38,739 nt of DNA, taken from assembly GCA_005883405.1 (NCBI GenBank), contig VBGG01000126.1, positions 1 to 38,739 on the forward strand. The letters run 5' to 3'. The position numbers were made by a program, and so were the translations under genes. The notes beneath the pieces are model-generated. The model did not search any database, had not been told where the DNA came from, and was given only the letters and a program-made list of their open reading frames with translations. Below, one piece after another: positions 1 to 9,631 of this stretch (the first letter of the stretch is position 1; each line of letters opens with the position of its first letter). This stretch comes from Chloroflexota bacterium (GTDB taxonomy: Bacteria; Chloroflexota; UBA6077; CF-72).

Positions 1-2
1 CC

Positions 3-611
3 CGCAAGCTGCGCGCGACGCGATCGCTGATCGCTTGCGCGCTGCTTGCCGGTGCAGCGTTTACCGCCATTCCCGCCGAGGCCGCCACGACGACCGCCTC
101 GGGAATCACTATCACCACCAACCTGGTCGGGTCGGCCACCATTGGCCAGCACTCCACCTTCAACATCGTGGTGACCAACAACACCGGCACGGCGCTTACC
201 AACATCCTGGTCGGCGATAAGCTGCCTCTCGGTTCGAAACTGGCCAGCCCGATCAGCGGCGTCCCGGTCAACTCGTGCGTCCGCGGCCTGAATGCTTTCG
301 ACTGCCTGGTTACGAGCCTGCCGGCTGGCGGGAGCGTCACGCTGTCGTTCCAGGCCACCACGACCACCGCCTCGCTGACGAACCTGGCTGCTTTCCAGGG
401 CTTCATCGGCGGCTTGTTCCACACCGTTGCGACAACCTCGTTCAACACCGCCGCCGCACCCGTCGTTGCACCCGTCGTTGCACCCGTCGTTGCACCCGTC
501 GTTGCACCGGTACCCGCACCGGTCCAGGTCGGCCAGGTCGCCCAGCTTGGCCAGGTCGGCCAGGTTACCGCAGTGGCCCGGGCTGCCCACGGCCGCCACA
601 CGGGGGACTAG
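3..611 (+). CDS. Secreted DUF11-like repeat-domain protein, 5' end outside window
   Basis: Frame is open from nt 3 (RKLRATRSLIACALLAGAAFTAIPAEA, signal-peptide like), then ITTNLVGSATIGQHSTFNIVVTNNTGTALTNILVGDKLP, typical of DUF11; low-complexity APVV and QVGQ tail; stop at 609-611. Confidence 0.7.
   Translation, partial: RKLRATRSLIACALLAGAAFTAIPAEAATTTASGITITTNLVGSATIGQHSTFNIVVTNNTGTALTNILVGDKLPLGSKLASPISGVPVNSCVRGLNAFDCLVTSLPAGGSVTLSFQATTTTASLTNLAAFQGFIGGLFHTVATTSFNTAAAPVVAPVVAPVVAPVVAPVPAPVQVGQVAQLGQVGQVTAVARAAHGRHTGD
456..509 (+). repeat. 12-bp in-frame tandem repeat (GCACCCGTCGTT x4 plus degenerate unit)
   Basis: Direct reading; encodes APVVAPVVAPVVAPVV. Confidence 0.9.
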
Positions 612-652
612 GGCTGAAGCCAGGGGGCGCACCGCACCTCGCTTCAATCACA

Positions 653-687
653 AAAGGCGTCTGCTCCAGGCAGCAGACGCCTTTTTG
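653..687 (+). terminator. Rho-independent terminator
   Basis: GGCGTCTGCT (656-665) / AGCAGACGCC (672-681) perfect stem, 6-nt loop, followed by TTTTT. Confidence 0.9.
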
Positions 688-940
688 TGTGTCCCGCCGA
701 GCGGCCGAAGATACGGGAAACCCACGTCGTGCATGGAACTCTCGTCGCATACAGTCCGTGGCGTGATGACCGATCAACTCTTTATGCACGCGTCTGGCAT
801 CGGCTGGGACGAAGCGTTGGTGGTATTCGGAGGTCTCGCGGTTGTTATGGTGCCCAGGCCGTACTGGGGGGTAGCTCGTGCCACTCGGCAGGTCGTGACG
901 TTCGGAATCCGCGCCAGACACGACCTGGCGCGATCAAGCA

Positions 941-1360
941 GTGCTCGGTCCGCTCGATCGCGGCGATCGCGCAGAGGCGCTGGCGGCATACAGTGCTGAG
1001 GGAGCGCGCATGGCCGTCACCGTCGACGACATGATCGAGGCCTTTCTGGCCAAGAAGCACACGGTCGGCGCGGCACTGGAAACGCAGGCGGAGACATCCT
1101 TCGACCAGACGCGTTTCATCGCCATCCTTTTGTCGATCCTGGCGGTCGGCCTCGGCCTGGGCATCGGTTTCTTCCTTTGGCGCAGCATTGCTCGCGGTGT
1201 CGGCCAGGTCGCCACCGCCGCGAAGGGCCTGGCCGTTGGCGATCTCAACCAACGCATCCCCCTCGAATCGGACGACGAAATCGGCCAGATGGCAGCGGCC
1301 GCGCGCGAGATGATCGCGTGGACGGGCTGTTGTTCGCCCGCACGATCGCTGAGCGTCTGA
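941..1360 (+). pseudogene. Truncated chemoreceptor/sensor remnant: TM helix plus HAMP domain, no output domain
   Basis: RFIAILLSILAVGLGLGIGFFLWRSIARGVGQVATAAKGLAVGDLNQRIPLESDDEIGQMAAAAREM is TM+HAMP; frame then ends in unrelated residues. Confidence 0.65.
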
Positions 1361-1446
1361 TCGCAGAGGAGTTCGCGGGAGCCGCTCCGGCCAAATATTG
1401 ACACCCCTGGGCGGCGCGGGTGTAGCGTCGCCACGGGAGGTGTCGA

Positions 1447-2328
1447 GTGATACCTGCATCATTCAGGTACGCGGCCCCGCGCTCGATTTCCGATGCCGTT
1501 GACCTGCTGAGGACCTACGAGGACGCCAAAATCCTGGCGGGCGGGCACAGCTTGCTGCCGCTGATGAAGCTACGGCTTGCCAATCCGCCGGTCCTGGTCG
1601 ACATCAATCGTATTCCCGGACTCGCCTACATCCGTGAGGATGCCGAGATCGGTCGCCTGCGAGTGGGGGCCCTCGCCCGCCACATCGACTTCGAGCACTC
1701 CGACCTGATCCGCGAGCGGTATCCGTTGCTATGGGATACCGCGCGTGGCATCGGCGATCCGCTCGTCCGCAATCGTGGAACGATGGCCGGGGCCGTCGCC
1801 CACGCGGACCCGGCCGCCGATTGGCCAGCCGCGCTGCTGGCCGCCGAGGCTGAAGTGGTCGCCAGCGGGCCCGACGGCGAGCGGGTCATCGAGATTCGCG
1901 ACCTGTACATCGCGATCCTGACGACAGTGCTGCAGCCCCAGGAGCTGGTAACCGAGGTCCGCGTGCCGTTGGCGGTCCCGCGCTCGGGTGGCGCCTACGA
2001 GAAACTCGAGCGCAAAGTCGGCGACTACGCGGTGATCGGCGTTGGCGCGCAAATCACCCTCGACGAATCCGGCAATATCGCTCAGGCTGGCATCGGTCTG
2101 TGCAACGCCGGCCCGACGAGCATCAAGGCGATTGACGCGGAGGAATTCCTGGCGGGTAAGCCGGTCGCTCCTGACAACATCAATGAGGCTGCGCGCCTCG
2201 CGATGGAAGCGTCTGACCCGGTGGATGACGATCGCGGCCCGGTCGACTACAAGCGAGCGATGGTGCGTGAGCTCACGCGCCGCGCGCTGCGGCGGGCGGT
2301 GACGCGGGCACAGGGAGGTGCCGCATGA
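1447..2328 (+). CDS. coxM: Aerobic CO dehydrogenase medium (FAD-binding) subunit
   Basis: GTG start; [21 protein letters not shown]...[17 protein letters not shown]...[25 protein letters not shown]; typical FAD-binding subunit of the xanthine dehydrogenase/CODH family. Confidence 0.92.
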   Translation: MIPASFRYAAPRSISDAVDLLRTYEDAKILAGGHSLLPLMKLRLANPPVLVDINRIPGLAYIREDAEIGRLRVGALARHIDFEHSDLIRERYPLLWDTARGIGDPLVRNRGTMAGAVAHADPAADWPAALLAAEAEVVASGPDGERVIEIRDLYIAILTTVLQPQELVTEVRVPLAVPRSGGAYEKLERKVGDYAVIGVGAQITLDESGNIAQAGIGLCNAGPTSIKAIDAEEFLAGKPVAPDNINEAARLAMEASDPVDDDRGPVDYKRAMVRELTRRALRRAVTRAQGGAA

Positions 2329-2852
2329 GCGCGCTGGAGCCGGTGGGTCGCGCGGGTATCAGCGTCAACGTGAATGGTCAGCAGCATTCCGGCGAGGTTG
2401 AGCCGCGACTCCTGCTGGTGCACTTCCTCCGAGAGGACCTCAACCTCACCGGCACGCACATCGGTTGTGATACGTCGAACTGCGGTGCGTGTACGGTCGT
2501 CCTCGACGGAGTGGCGGTGAAGTCCTGTACGGTGCTGGCCGTTCAAGCCGACGGGGCCAGCGTTGAGACGGTAGAAGGCCTGGAGCAAGGCGGCCAGCTC
2601 CACGCACTCCAGGAAGGTTTCTGGCAGGAACACGGACTCCAGTGTGGGTTCTGCACGCCGGGCATGCTGATGGTGTCCCACGCGCTCCTCCAGGCGAATC
2701 CAAGTCCAACGGAGGACGAGATCCGCCGTGGGATATCCGGCAACCTGTGCCGCTGCACTGGCTACGTGAATATCGTCAAGTCGATTCAATACGGGGCCGC
2801 GAAGCTGCGCGGCGAGACCCCCGTGAGCACCCAGGAGCCGACTCATGCCTGA
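2325..2852 (+). CDS. coxS: Aerobic CO dehydrogenase small [2Fe-2S] subunit
   Basis: Ferredoxin motif [16 protein letters not shown] and CGFCTPGM ... [13 protein letters not shown] overlap with coxM. Confidence 0.93.
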   Translation: MSALEPVGRAGISVNVNGQQHSGEVEPRLLLVHFLREDLNLTGTHIGCDTSNCGACTVVLDGVAVKSCTVLAVQADGASVETVEGLEQGGQLHALQEGFWQEHGLQCGFCTPGMLMVSHALLQANPSPTEDEIRRGISGNLCRCTGYVNIVKSIQYGAAKLRGETPVSTQEPTHA

Positions 2853-5193
2853 GGCAACCCAGATCCGCGGCATCGGTCACAGCGTCCGCCGTAAGGAGGA
2901 CCCGCGGTTCATCCGTGGGATCGGCAAGTACATCGACGATGTCAAATTGCCGGGCATGCTGTACATGGACATCGTGCGCAGCCCGTATGCACACGCGCGC
3001 ATCACCCGCATCGATTCCTCGGAAGCGCTGAAGGTGCCCGGCGTGGCGGCGGTTGTCACTGGCAAGGAGCTGGAGGCAGCCGGATTGGCGTGGATGCCCA
3101 CGTTGATGAGCGACACGCAAATGGTGTTGCCGACGGACCACGTCGTCTATCAGTCGCAGGAAGTCGCCGTGGTGGTGGCCGAGACGCGTTACGGGGCGGC
3201 CGACGGGGTCGCCGCCGTGCAGGTGGAGTACGAGCCGCTCGAGCCGGTGGTCGATCCGTTCAAGGCGCTCGAGCCGAATGCTCCACTTGTTCGACCTGAC
3301 AAAGACAAGAAGTCCAACCACATCTGGCACTGGGAAGCCGGCGATCGCGACGCGACCAAGCGTGCCATTGATGGCGCCGACGTGGTGGTCGCCCAGGACA
3401 TCTATATTCCTCGGATTCACGTTGCTTCCATCGAGACATGCGGCTGCGTCGCCAGCTTCGACCGGGTCAGCGGGAAGCTCACCGTCTGGATGACGACGCA
3501 GGCGCCGCACGCCATCCGCACTGTTTTCTCGCTGGTGTCAAAGATTCCCGAGCACAAGATCCGCGTCATTTCACCCGATATCGGTGGCGGATTCGGTGGC
3601 AAGGTTCCGGTCTATCCAGGCTACGTGTGTGCGGTGGTGGCAGCGCTGACCACCGGCCGTCCGGTGAAGTGGATCGAGGACCGCAGCGAAAACCTGCAGG
3701 CGGACTCCTTCGCGCGCGACTACCACATTCGCGCCGAGCTGGCCGCCGACACGAATGGCAAGATGCAGGCGTTGCGCATCAAGACGATCGCCGACCACGG
3801 TGCTGCCGACGCGGCTGCCAATCCGTCGAAGTTTCCGGCCGGACTGTTCTCCATCTGCACCGGCTCGTATGACATGCCGACGGCGCACGTCGAGGTTGAC
3901 GGTGTCTACACCAACAAGCCGCCCGGAGGAATCGCCTATCGCTGCTCGTTCCGCGTCACCGAGGCGGTCCACACCATCGAACGCATGGTGGATTCCCTGG
4001 CGCTGAAGCTGAACATGGATCCGGCCGAACTGCGGATGAAGAGCTTCATCCAGCCCGAGCAGTTCCCCTACAGGTCGGCGCTGGGCTGGGAGTACGACAG
4101 CGGCAACTATCCGGCCGCGTTGCGCAAGGCGCTCGACAAGATCGGCTATGCCGATTTGCGCCGAGAGCAAGCCGAAAAGCGGGCGCGCGGCGAGCTGATG
4201 GGCATCGGCCTGTCGACATTCACCGAGATCGTCGGCGCCGGGCCGTCGAACACCTTTGACATCCTGGGCATCAAGATGTTCGACAGTGCCGAGATTCGCG
4301 TCCACCCGACCGGCTCGGCGATCGTCCGCATCGGCGTCCAGACCCAGGGTCAGGGGCACGAGACGACGTTTGCGCAGATCGTGGCCGAGGAGCTCGGTCT
4401 GCCGGTGGAAAACATCGAGGTGGAGCACGGCGATACGGACACCGCGCCGTACGGCCTGGGCACCTACGCCAGTCGCAGCACGCCGACCGCCGGCGCAGCG
4501 ACGGCTATCGCCGCTCGCAAGATCCGCGACAAAGCGGCTCGACTGGCCGCGCATCTGCTCGAGTGCAGCGTCGACGACCTGGAGTGGCAGAACTATCAGT
4601 TCCAGGTAAAAGGTGCCCCCGAGCGCTCGAAAACGATGGCTGACCTGGCGTTCGCGGCCTACACGAACCACCCACAGGGCATGGAGGCCGGCCTCGAAGC
4701 GGTCTGCTACTACGATCCGCCCAACCTGACGTTCCCGTTCGGGGCGTACGTGGCCGTCGTGGATATCGACCGCGGCACGGGTGAGGTCAGGGTGCGGCGC
4801 TTCCTCGCCATCGACGATTGCGGCACCATCATCAATCCGATGGTGGTCGAAGGCCAGGTACACGGTGGTCTGACCATGGGCCTGGCGCCGGCGCTCTACG
4901 AGCAGATCTGGTATGACGCCGATGGGAACATGCACGGTGGCACGCTGATGGACTACCTGGTGCCCACGGCGATGGAGACGCCGCGTTGGGAGACGGATCG
5001 CACCGTGACGCCCAGTCCGCATCATCCACTCGGCGCCAAAGGCGTCGGCGAGTCCGCTACCGTCGGCGCGCCACCAGCCATCGTCAATGCAGTCGTCGAC
5101 GCACTGAGCCACCTCGGTGTCACGCACATCGACATTCCCATTACCCCGCCACGCCTGTGGCGCATCCTCCAGGACAAGGGAGTCGCGCTTTGA
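2845..5193 (+). CDS. coxL: Form I aerobic CO dehydrogenase large (Mo-binding) subunit
   Basis: 782 aa molybdenum hydroxylase; active-site loop [10 protein letters not shown] (codons 3934-3954) matches form I AYXCSFR; GGGFGGK and [18 protein letters not shown] motifs. Confidence 0.95.
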   Translation: MPEATQIRGIGHSVRRKEDPRFIRGIGKYIDDVKLPGMLYMDIVRSPYAHARITRIDSSEALKVPGVAAVVTGKELEAAGLAWMPTLMSDTQMVLPTDHVVYQSQEVAVVVAETRYGAADGVAAVQVEYEPLEPVVDPFKALEPNAPLVRPDKDKKSNHIWHWEAGDRDATKRAIDGADVVVAQDIYIPRIHVASIETCGCVASFDRVSGKLTVWMTTQAPHAIRTVFSLVSKIPEHKIRVISPDIGGGFGGKVPVYPGYVCAVVAALTTGRPVKWIEDRSENLQADSFARDYHIRAELAADTNGKMQALRIKTIADHGAADAAANPSKFPAGLFSICTGSYDMPTAHVEVDGVYTNKPPGGIAYRCSFRVTEAVHTIERMVDSLALKLNMDPAELRMKSFIQPEQFPYRSALGWEYDSGNYPAALRKALDKIGYADLRREQAEKRARGELMGIGLSTFTEIVGAGPSNTFDILGIKMFDSAEIRVHPTGSAIVRIGVQTQGQGHETTFAQIVAEELGLPVENIEVEHGDTDTAPYGLGTYASRSTPTAGAATAIAARKIRDKAARLAAHLLECSVDDLEWQNYQFQVKGAPERSKTMADLAFAAYTNHPQGMEAGLEAVCYYDPPNLTFPFGAYVAVVDIDRGTGEVRVRRFLAIDDCGTIINPMVVEGQVHGGLTMGLAPALYEQIWYDADGNMHGGTLMDYLVPTAMETPRWETDRTVTPSPHHPLGAKGVGESATVGAPPAIVNAVVDALSHLGVTHIDIPITPPRLWRILQDKGVAL

Positions 5194-6089
5194 GCGGCGC
5201 CTCGCCCGGTGACCTGCTCGAGCGCGCGGCGGAGCTGCGACGCCGTGGCCAGCCGTTCGTGCTGGCCACGGTGGTGCGTGCCCTCCGGCCCGCCTCGGCA
5301 AAGCCAGGCGACCGCGCCCTGCTGTTTGGCGAAGGCCAACCTGTTGGCTGGGTCGGCGGCGGCTGCGTCCATACCTCGATCGAGCGCGAGGCCGCCCTGG
5401 CTTTGGCAGATGGCCGCCCACGCCTCGTCCGCCTCAGTCCTGAACCTCACGACGAGGATGGCGTCGTCAGCTATCCAATGACCTGCCACAGTGGGGGCAC
5501 GCTGGAGATCTATTTGGAACCCGTTCTGCCCGCGCCCGAGCTCGTCATCCTCGGCGAATCGCCGGTGGCGGACGCGCTCGCCGCCCTCGGCGCGCCGCTT
5601 GGATTCCGCCTGCGCACGTCGCTCGACGAGATCACCACGTCCGACGCCTGGGTGGTGGCCGCCGCGATGAGCAGCGACGAAGACCACCCGGCGGTGCGAG
5701 CGGCGCTGGACAGAGGCGTGCCATACGTGGCGATGGTGGCCAGCCGCCGCCGGACGGAAGCGTTCGTCGAGGAGCTTCGATCCGAAGGGGTCTCGCCCGA
5801 GGCGATGATGCCGCTCAAGGCGCCTGCCGGGCTAGACATCGGGGCGGCCACTGGACCCGAGATCGCGTTGAGCATCCTGGCCGAGATCGTCCAGCGGCGT
5901 CGATCGCGCCAGGCCGTTGCGCCGGTCGCGACGCGCGAAGTGGCGATCGATCCGATCTGCGGCATGCAGCTCGACGTCAAATCGGCCCGCTGGACGGCCG
6001 ACAAAGACGGCCAGACCTACTACTTCTGCGCCCCCGGCTGCCGCAAGACGTTCCTGACTCCCTCTCCCTCTGGGAGAGGGCTGGGGTGA
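5190..6089 (+). CDS. XdhC/CoxF-like molybdenum cofactor insertion protein with C-terminal YHS domain
   Basis: TTG start overlapping coxL stop; GWVGGGCVHTSIEREA and CHSGGTLEIYLEP (XdhC family); C-term DPICGMQLDVKSARWTADKDGQTYYFCAPGCRKTF = YHS; last ~10 codons lie in a dispersed repeat. Confidence 0.85.
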   Translation: MSGASPGDLLERAAELRRRGQPFVLATVVRALRPASAKPGDRALLFGEGQPVGWVGGGCVHTSIEREAALALADGRPRLVRLSPEPHDEDGVVSYPMTCHSGGTLEIYLEPVLPAPELVILGESPVADALAALGAPLGFRLRTSLDEITTSDAWVVAAAMSSDEDHPAVRAALDRGVPYVAMVASRRRTEAFVEELRSEGVSPEAMMPLKAPAGLDIGAATGPEIALSILAEIVQRRRSRQAVAPVATREVAIDPICGMQLDVKSARWTADKDGQTYYFCAPGCRKTFLTPSPSGRGLG

Positions 6090-6100
6090 GGGGTGCGTAT
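6058..6100 (+). repeat. Dispersed REP-like palindrome (CTCCCTCTCCCTCTGGGAGAGGG..GGGGTGAGGGG), copy 1
   Basis: Shared sequence with 6128-6171, 9572-9610, 14854-14896, 24306-24354. Confidence 0.85.
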
Positions 6101-6127
6101 CTTCCAGAACGCTTGAAATCTCGTACC

Positions 6128-6171
6128 CACCCCTCACCCGCGCTGCGCGCGGCCTCTCCCAGAGGGAGAGG
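6128..6171 (-). repeat. Dispersed REP-like palindrome, copy 2, inverted relative to copy 1
   Basis: Reverse complement CTCTCCCTCTGGGAGAGGCCGCGCGCAGCGCGGGTGAGGGG; lies between convergent genes. Confidence 0.85.
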
Positions 6172-6192
6172 CGACTCGCGGCGGACTAGCCG

Positions 6193-6822
6193 TCAGGCGC
6201 CCGGAGCGGCCGGGTTGCCCGGGTTCTGCTGCTGGTCCGGATGAACGTCCGCCTGGACCTTCCAGGCTCCGTTCTGCTGGACCAGCGTATACACGTTGCG
6301 GTCGCGTGACTGCTCGGTGGTTCCGTCCTCGAAGGTGGTGCCCCACGTCTCCCAGGCCGTGGCCGTGGCGGTGTTGCCGTTGACCACGATGTCGCCCCAC
6401 TCGATCTTGATCAACTTGACCTCGGTGACGCCGTGGTCAACCAGGTCCTGATTGGTCGCCACCTGCTCCTGGTAGAACTCGGGCGTGGCCGTGGCGGCCA
6501 TGACATTCGGGTTGTTAGTGGCGATGGCCTGGGCCTGCGCGTCGTCGAGCTGCTGGATCGCCTGCTGGATGGCCTGCTGCGTGGCCGCGTCCGCCGGCGT
6601 GCCAGCCGCGGCCGGCGCAGGCGCCGCCTGGCCACGAGCGCTCTCGTTGGGCGCCGTCGCGCGAGACAGGCTGCCGGTTGGCAACCGCGTCACGGCCACG
6701 AAGACGACCGCGCCGAGCACGATCAGCAGCCCGAGCATCAGCGCGAGACCGCCAAAACCCCGCCTACCCTTCTTGGGCGGCGGGTTGCTGACCTCCCAAT
6801 CTGAGGCGTTGCTGGGCAGCAT
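6193..6822 (-). CDS. Hypothetical single-pass membrane protein with NTF2-like/SnoaL-like extracytoplasmic domain
   Basis: GLALMLGLLIVLGAVVFVAVT TM; C-terminal ...WGDIVVNGNTATATAWETWGTTFEDGTTEQSRDRNVYTLVQQNGAWKVQ. Confidence 0.6.
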   Translation of the reverse strand: MLPSNASDWEVSNPPPKKGRRGFGGLALMLGLLIVLGAVVFVAVTRLPTGSLSRATAPNESARGQAAPAPAAAGTPADAATQQAIQQAIQQLDDAQAQAIATNNPNVMAATATPEFYQEQVATNQDLVDHGVTEVKLIKIEWGDIVVNGNTATATAWETWGTTFEDGTTEQSRDRNVYTLVQQNGAWKVQADVHPDQQQNPGNPAAPGA

Positions 6823-6841
6823 GGCTGCCCAGCATTCTAGA

Positions 6842-7243
6842 TCAGGTCAGCGCCACCTCGAGTGCACGCTCCGTCGCTCGTTCGACCTGCCCGACCAGAT
6901 CGTCGTAGTCGAACGGCTTCTGGATCACCCCGGCAGTTTGATGCGCGTCCTGTTCGTTCATCAAGCTGCCATAGGCGCTGACGACGATGACAGGAATCCC
7001 GAGGGTGGACACGTCGCTCTTGAGCTCACGCAGGACTTCGAGGCCGGACTTGGTGGGCAGCGCCAGGTCCAGGAGCACGGCATCAGGCGAATGCTGCCGA
7101 GCCTTGTTCAGACCTTCCTCCCCGTTCTTCGCTTCCACCACCGCGAAGCCCTCGCCCGCCAACAGGGCCGTCGTGATCGTGCGGGTCCATGGGTCATCTT
7201 CGATTACCAGGACAGTTTTCTGGCCCGATGTCTCCACGGTCAT
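6842..7243 (-). CDS. Stand-alone response regulator receiver protein
   Basis: KTVLVIEDDPWTRTITTALL...DAVLLDLALP...VIVVSAYG...IQKPFDYDDLV. Confidence 0.9.
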   Translation of the reverse strand: MTVETSGQKTVLVIEDDPWTRTITTALLAGEGFAVVEAKNGEEGLNKARQHSPDAVLLDLALPTKSGLEVLRELKSDVSTLGIPVIVVSAYGSLMNEQDAHQTAGVIQKPFDYDDLVGQVERATERALEVALT

Positions 7244-7456
7244 GACTATACCCTCCCAAGCGCACGGCCCATCCAGGGATGGACCGCATGAGAAAGGTAG
7301 CATTTCGGTCGGAGCCTGCCAAGGGGGCTTCGGCGGTACTTCAGTCATTAGCGGGTCACCGACACGCCGTAGGCGCCCGCGTAGGCGGCCTGATTGAGTG
7401 ATGGCACGCTCTGGGTGACACGCACTGGATCGATTCTTGCGACCGCCATCCCGCGG

Positions 7457-8431
7457 GTGAGCCGCTCGGCGGGCGAAGACGATCCAGAACAGCGGATTGA
7501 ACGGGTACTCGAAAAGGGCCTCGAGCGCGTGGAGACGCCGCGGGCAGCGCGAGCCGTCGTCGCGCGCGTCGAGCGGCTGAGCGCGGGCCGCACCGAGGAA
7601 GAGCGCGCCCACCAGGCAGCCGAAGAGACTGCCGCGACACCTGATCAGCCGGAGCACGCCGCGGCGACGGTCATCGAGCGCGCCGCCACCGCGCCTGCTG
7701 CCAGGACGCGGGCAGTCGCCCAGGTGCTGGAGGAGGTGGCCGCCCAGAGCGTCGCACCGACGCCAGCGGCGCAGCCAGTGGTCGAAGCCGTGCGGGCGGC
7801 CCTCGCACCCGAGGCCCCGGTGAGCCCGGCCGCGCGTCGCGGTCGCCGCTTGCTCAAGGAAGCAGTGCTTCAAAGGATGGGGCCGCTGAGTGCGCTCGAC
7901 GCGCGCATATATCTGGCGATCAACGAAGGGCCCCACCCGCCCAGGCTGGACGCGCTCGGCGGCGCCCTGACCGTGGTGACGACCGGCGGTTGGATCTGGC
8001 TCATCGCCACGCTGGTCGCCTGGTATGTCGGAGTGCCTCGATCCTGGACGGCGGTGAGGCGACTCCTGCCCAGCCTCGCGGCGGCGACCTGGCTGATCGA
8101 CTACCCGATCAAGGCGTTCTTCCGCCGCCGCCGACCGTTTTCGCGGATCGTCCAGGCACTGGTCATCGGGAAAAAGCCCGGTTCATGGTCGTTTCCGAGC
8201 GGTCACACTGGCTCGTCGTTTGCGGGCGCCTGGATCCTGAGCACGGTCTGGCCGCGCCTGGCACCCGTGTTCTTCAGCCTGGCCGCCGTGGTCGGCTTCA
8301 GCCGCGTGTACGTCGGCGCACACTATCCGGGGGACGTCGTCTCGGGGGCAGTGTTCGGAATGGTGTTGTCGGAGATCGTCCGACGCTTGGTCAGATTGAG
8401 CGGGCGACTGCGCCCTGCTGGGCGAGGATGA
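7457..8431 (+). CDS. PAP2-family phosphatase with Ala/Glu-rich N-terminal extension
   Basis: KAFFRRRRP, SFPSGHTGSSFAGA, SRVYVGAHYPGDVVSG motifs; GTG at 7457 chosen, alternative start 7394. Confidence 0.85.
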   Translation: MSRSAGEDDPEQRIERVLEKGLERVETPRAARAVVARVERLSAGRTEEERAHQAAEETAATPDQPEHAAATVIERAATAPAARTRAVAQVLEEVAAQSVAPTPAAQPVVEAVRAALAPEAPVSPAARRGRRLLKEAVLQRMGPLSALDARIYLAINEGPHPPRLDALGGALTVVTTGGWIWLIATLVAWYVGVPRSWTAVRRLLPSLAAATWLIDYPIKAFFRRRRPFSRIVQALVIGKKPGSWSFPSGHTGSSFAGAWILSTVWPRLAPVFFSLAAVVGFSRVYVGAHYPGDVVSGAVFGMVLSEIVRRLVRLSGRLRPAGRG

Positions 8432-9107
8432 ACTGCACGATCTGCTCGCGCTCGGTGGCGCTCGGCTCGACGAACTGGCAGCCGGTATCCCAACCGTCAC
8501 GGCCACGCGCCGCGCGCACAACGGTCAGCCGGAGGCGCAGCTCGGCGCCGCCGCTCGGCGTGCCAAAGGCCAGCTCGAGCTGATCGCCGACCTGCAGCTC
8601 GGTCACGGTGGCCAGCCGCAGTCCGCCCGCGCTCAGGTCGCTGATGATGGCGCTGAAGGCGACTGGCTCGAACGAGGTCCCGCGCAACTGCAGCGCAGAC
8701 GTTGGTCGCATGTCGACGGGGTGGCGGACGGCGCGCCGCCGCTGCACTCGCTGCCAGGGGCCATCGGGACGCAGGATCAGGCTGGGCGGCTCTTCGGTGG
8801 TTGCGCTCTCGATGAGCGTTTCGATGCTGTAGAGCGCGTCGCCTGGGCGGGCGACTTCGACCATGACCAGTTGGCCGGGCATGAGCGGGAACAGCCGCAG
8901 GCGTTCGGTTGGCCAGCCGACCCGCAGGCGACCGCTGGCCCGATCGAAATACTCCACGTGTGTCCGAAGCGAGTGCACGCCGTCATCGCTGGCGATGCGC
9001 AGATCGAGCTGCTGGCGCGGCGCCAGTTCTGGCGCGCCTGCCGGCTCCGTCACTACAGCGGGAGCGGATGGCCCTGTTGCTGGGCCAGAGTGCGCAGCCG
9101 CTGCCAA
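8391..9107 (-). CDS. YcgR-like PilZ-domain (c-di-GMP-binding) protein
   Basis: RRRAVRHPVDM ... ISDLSAGGLRLAT: PilZ RxxxR and D/NxSxxG motifs; N-terminal flagellar-brake-like domain. Confidence 0.8.
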   Translation of the reverse strand: MAAAAHSGPATGPSAPAVVTEPAGAPELAPRQQLDLRIASDDGVHSLRTHVEYFDRASGRLRVGWPTERLRLFPLMPGQLVMVEVARPGDALYSIETLIESATTEEPPSLILRPDGPWQRVQRRRAVRHPVDMRPTSALQLRGTSFEPVAFSAIISDLSAGGLRLATVTELQVGDQLELAFGTPSGGAELRLRLTVVRAARGRDGWDTGCQFVEPSATEREQIVQFILAQQGAVARSI

Positions 9108-9541
9108 TCGACGCGTATGTAGTAGACGTACTGCTTGGGGTTGGGCTCTTCGGTGCGAACTTCGGCGTAGCCCGGGCGGACCAGGTACTGGATGAGAACG
9201 TCCGCCGCCGCGCTTTCGGCTGGATCTCGGCTGTCGTAGGGCACCTCAGCCTTGCCTTCGTGGCCGCCACGTTTGTGTACGTCGGCCATCGCCGCGCGGA
9301 AGACGTCGAGCTCGCGGCGGGCTTCGGCAAGCTCGTCGCGCTCGGCCCGCTGCTGCGCTTCCTGGACGTCCGCCAGGCTACGGCGCCCCGTGGCCTGCAT
9401 CTCGCGTTCGACGGCCTCGACCTCGAGTCGATCCCGCGTCAGCGCGTCGAGCAGCGAGGCATACGCGCGCTCATCAGTTCGCCACTCGAGGTTGCCGAAC
9501 CCACTCAGCCATCGTCGCGGAGCGCCTGGCTGTCGAGCCAT
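9053..9541 (-). CDS. Hypothetical coiled-coil protein
   Basis: 162 aa ORF with helical E/R/A-rich centre and KQYVYYIRVDWQRLRTLAQQQGHPLPL C-terminus; overlaps start of the PilZ ORF. Confidence 0.5.
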   Translation of the reverse strand: MARQPGAPRRWLSGFGNLEWRTDERAYASLLDALTRDRLEVEAVEREMQATGRRSLADVQEAQQRAERDELAEARRELDVFRAAMADVHKRGGHEGKAEVPYDSRDPAESAAADVLIQYLVRPGYAEVRTEEPNPKQYVYYIRVDWQRLRTLAQQQGHPLPL

Positions 9542-9571
9542 TCTGAGATTGTATTCGCCAACGCGCTTAAA

Positions 9572-9610
9572 CTCCCTCTCCCTCTGGGAGAGGGCGGGGG
9601 TGAGGGGTGC
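9572..9610 (+). repeat. Dispersed REP-like palindrome, copy 3
   Basis: CTCCCTCTCCCTCTGGGAGAGGGCGGGGGTGAGGGGTGC. Confidence 0.85.
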
Positions 9611-9631
9611 TGACGAGCAGAAAACGCTCGC

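Noticed and set aside
456-509. Minisatellite as mobile or regulatory element
   Set aside because: In-frame 12-bp unit encoding an APVV linker; ordinary low-complexity coding expansion.
3571-5421. 616-aa minus-strand ORF opposite coxL
   Set aside because: Shadow ORF of a high-GC gene; Arg/Gly/His-rich composition without domain motifs, and coxL on the plus strand is unambiguous.
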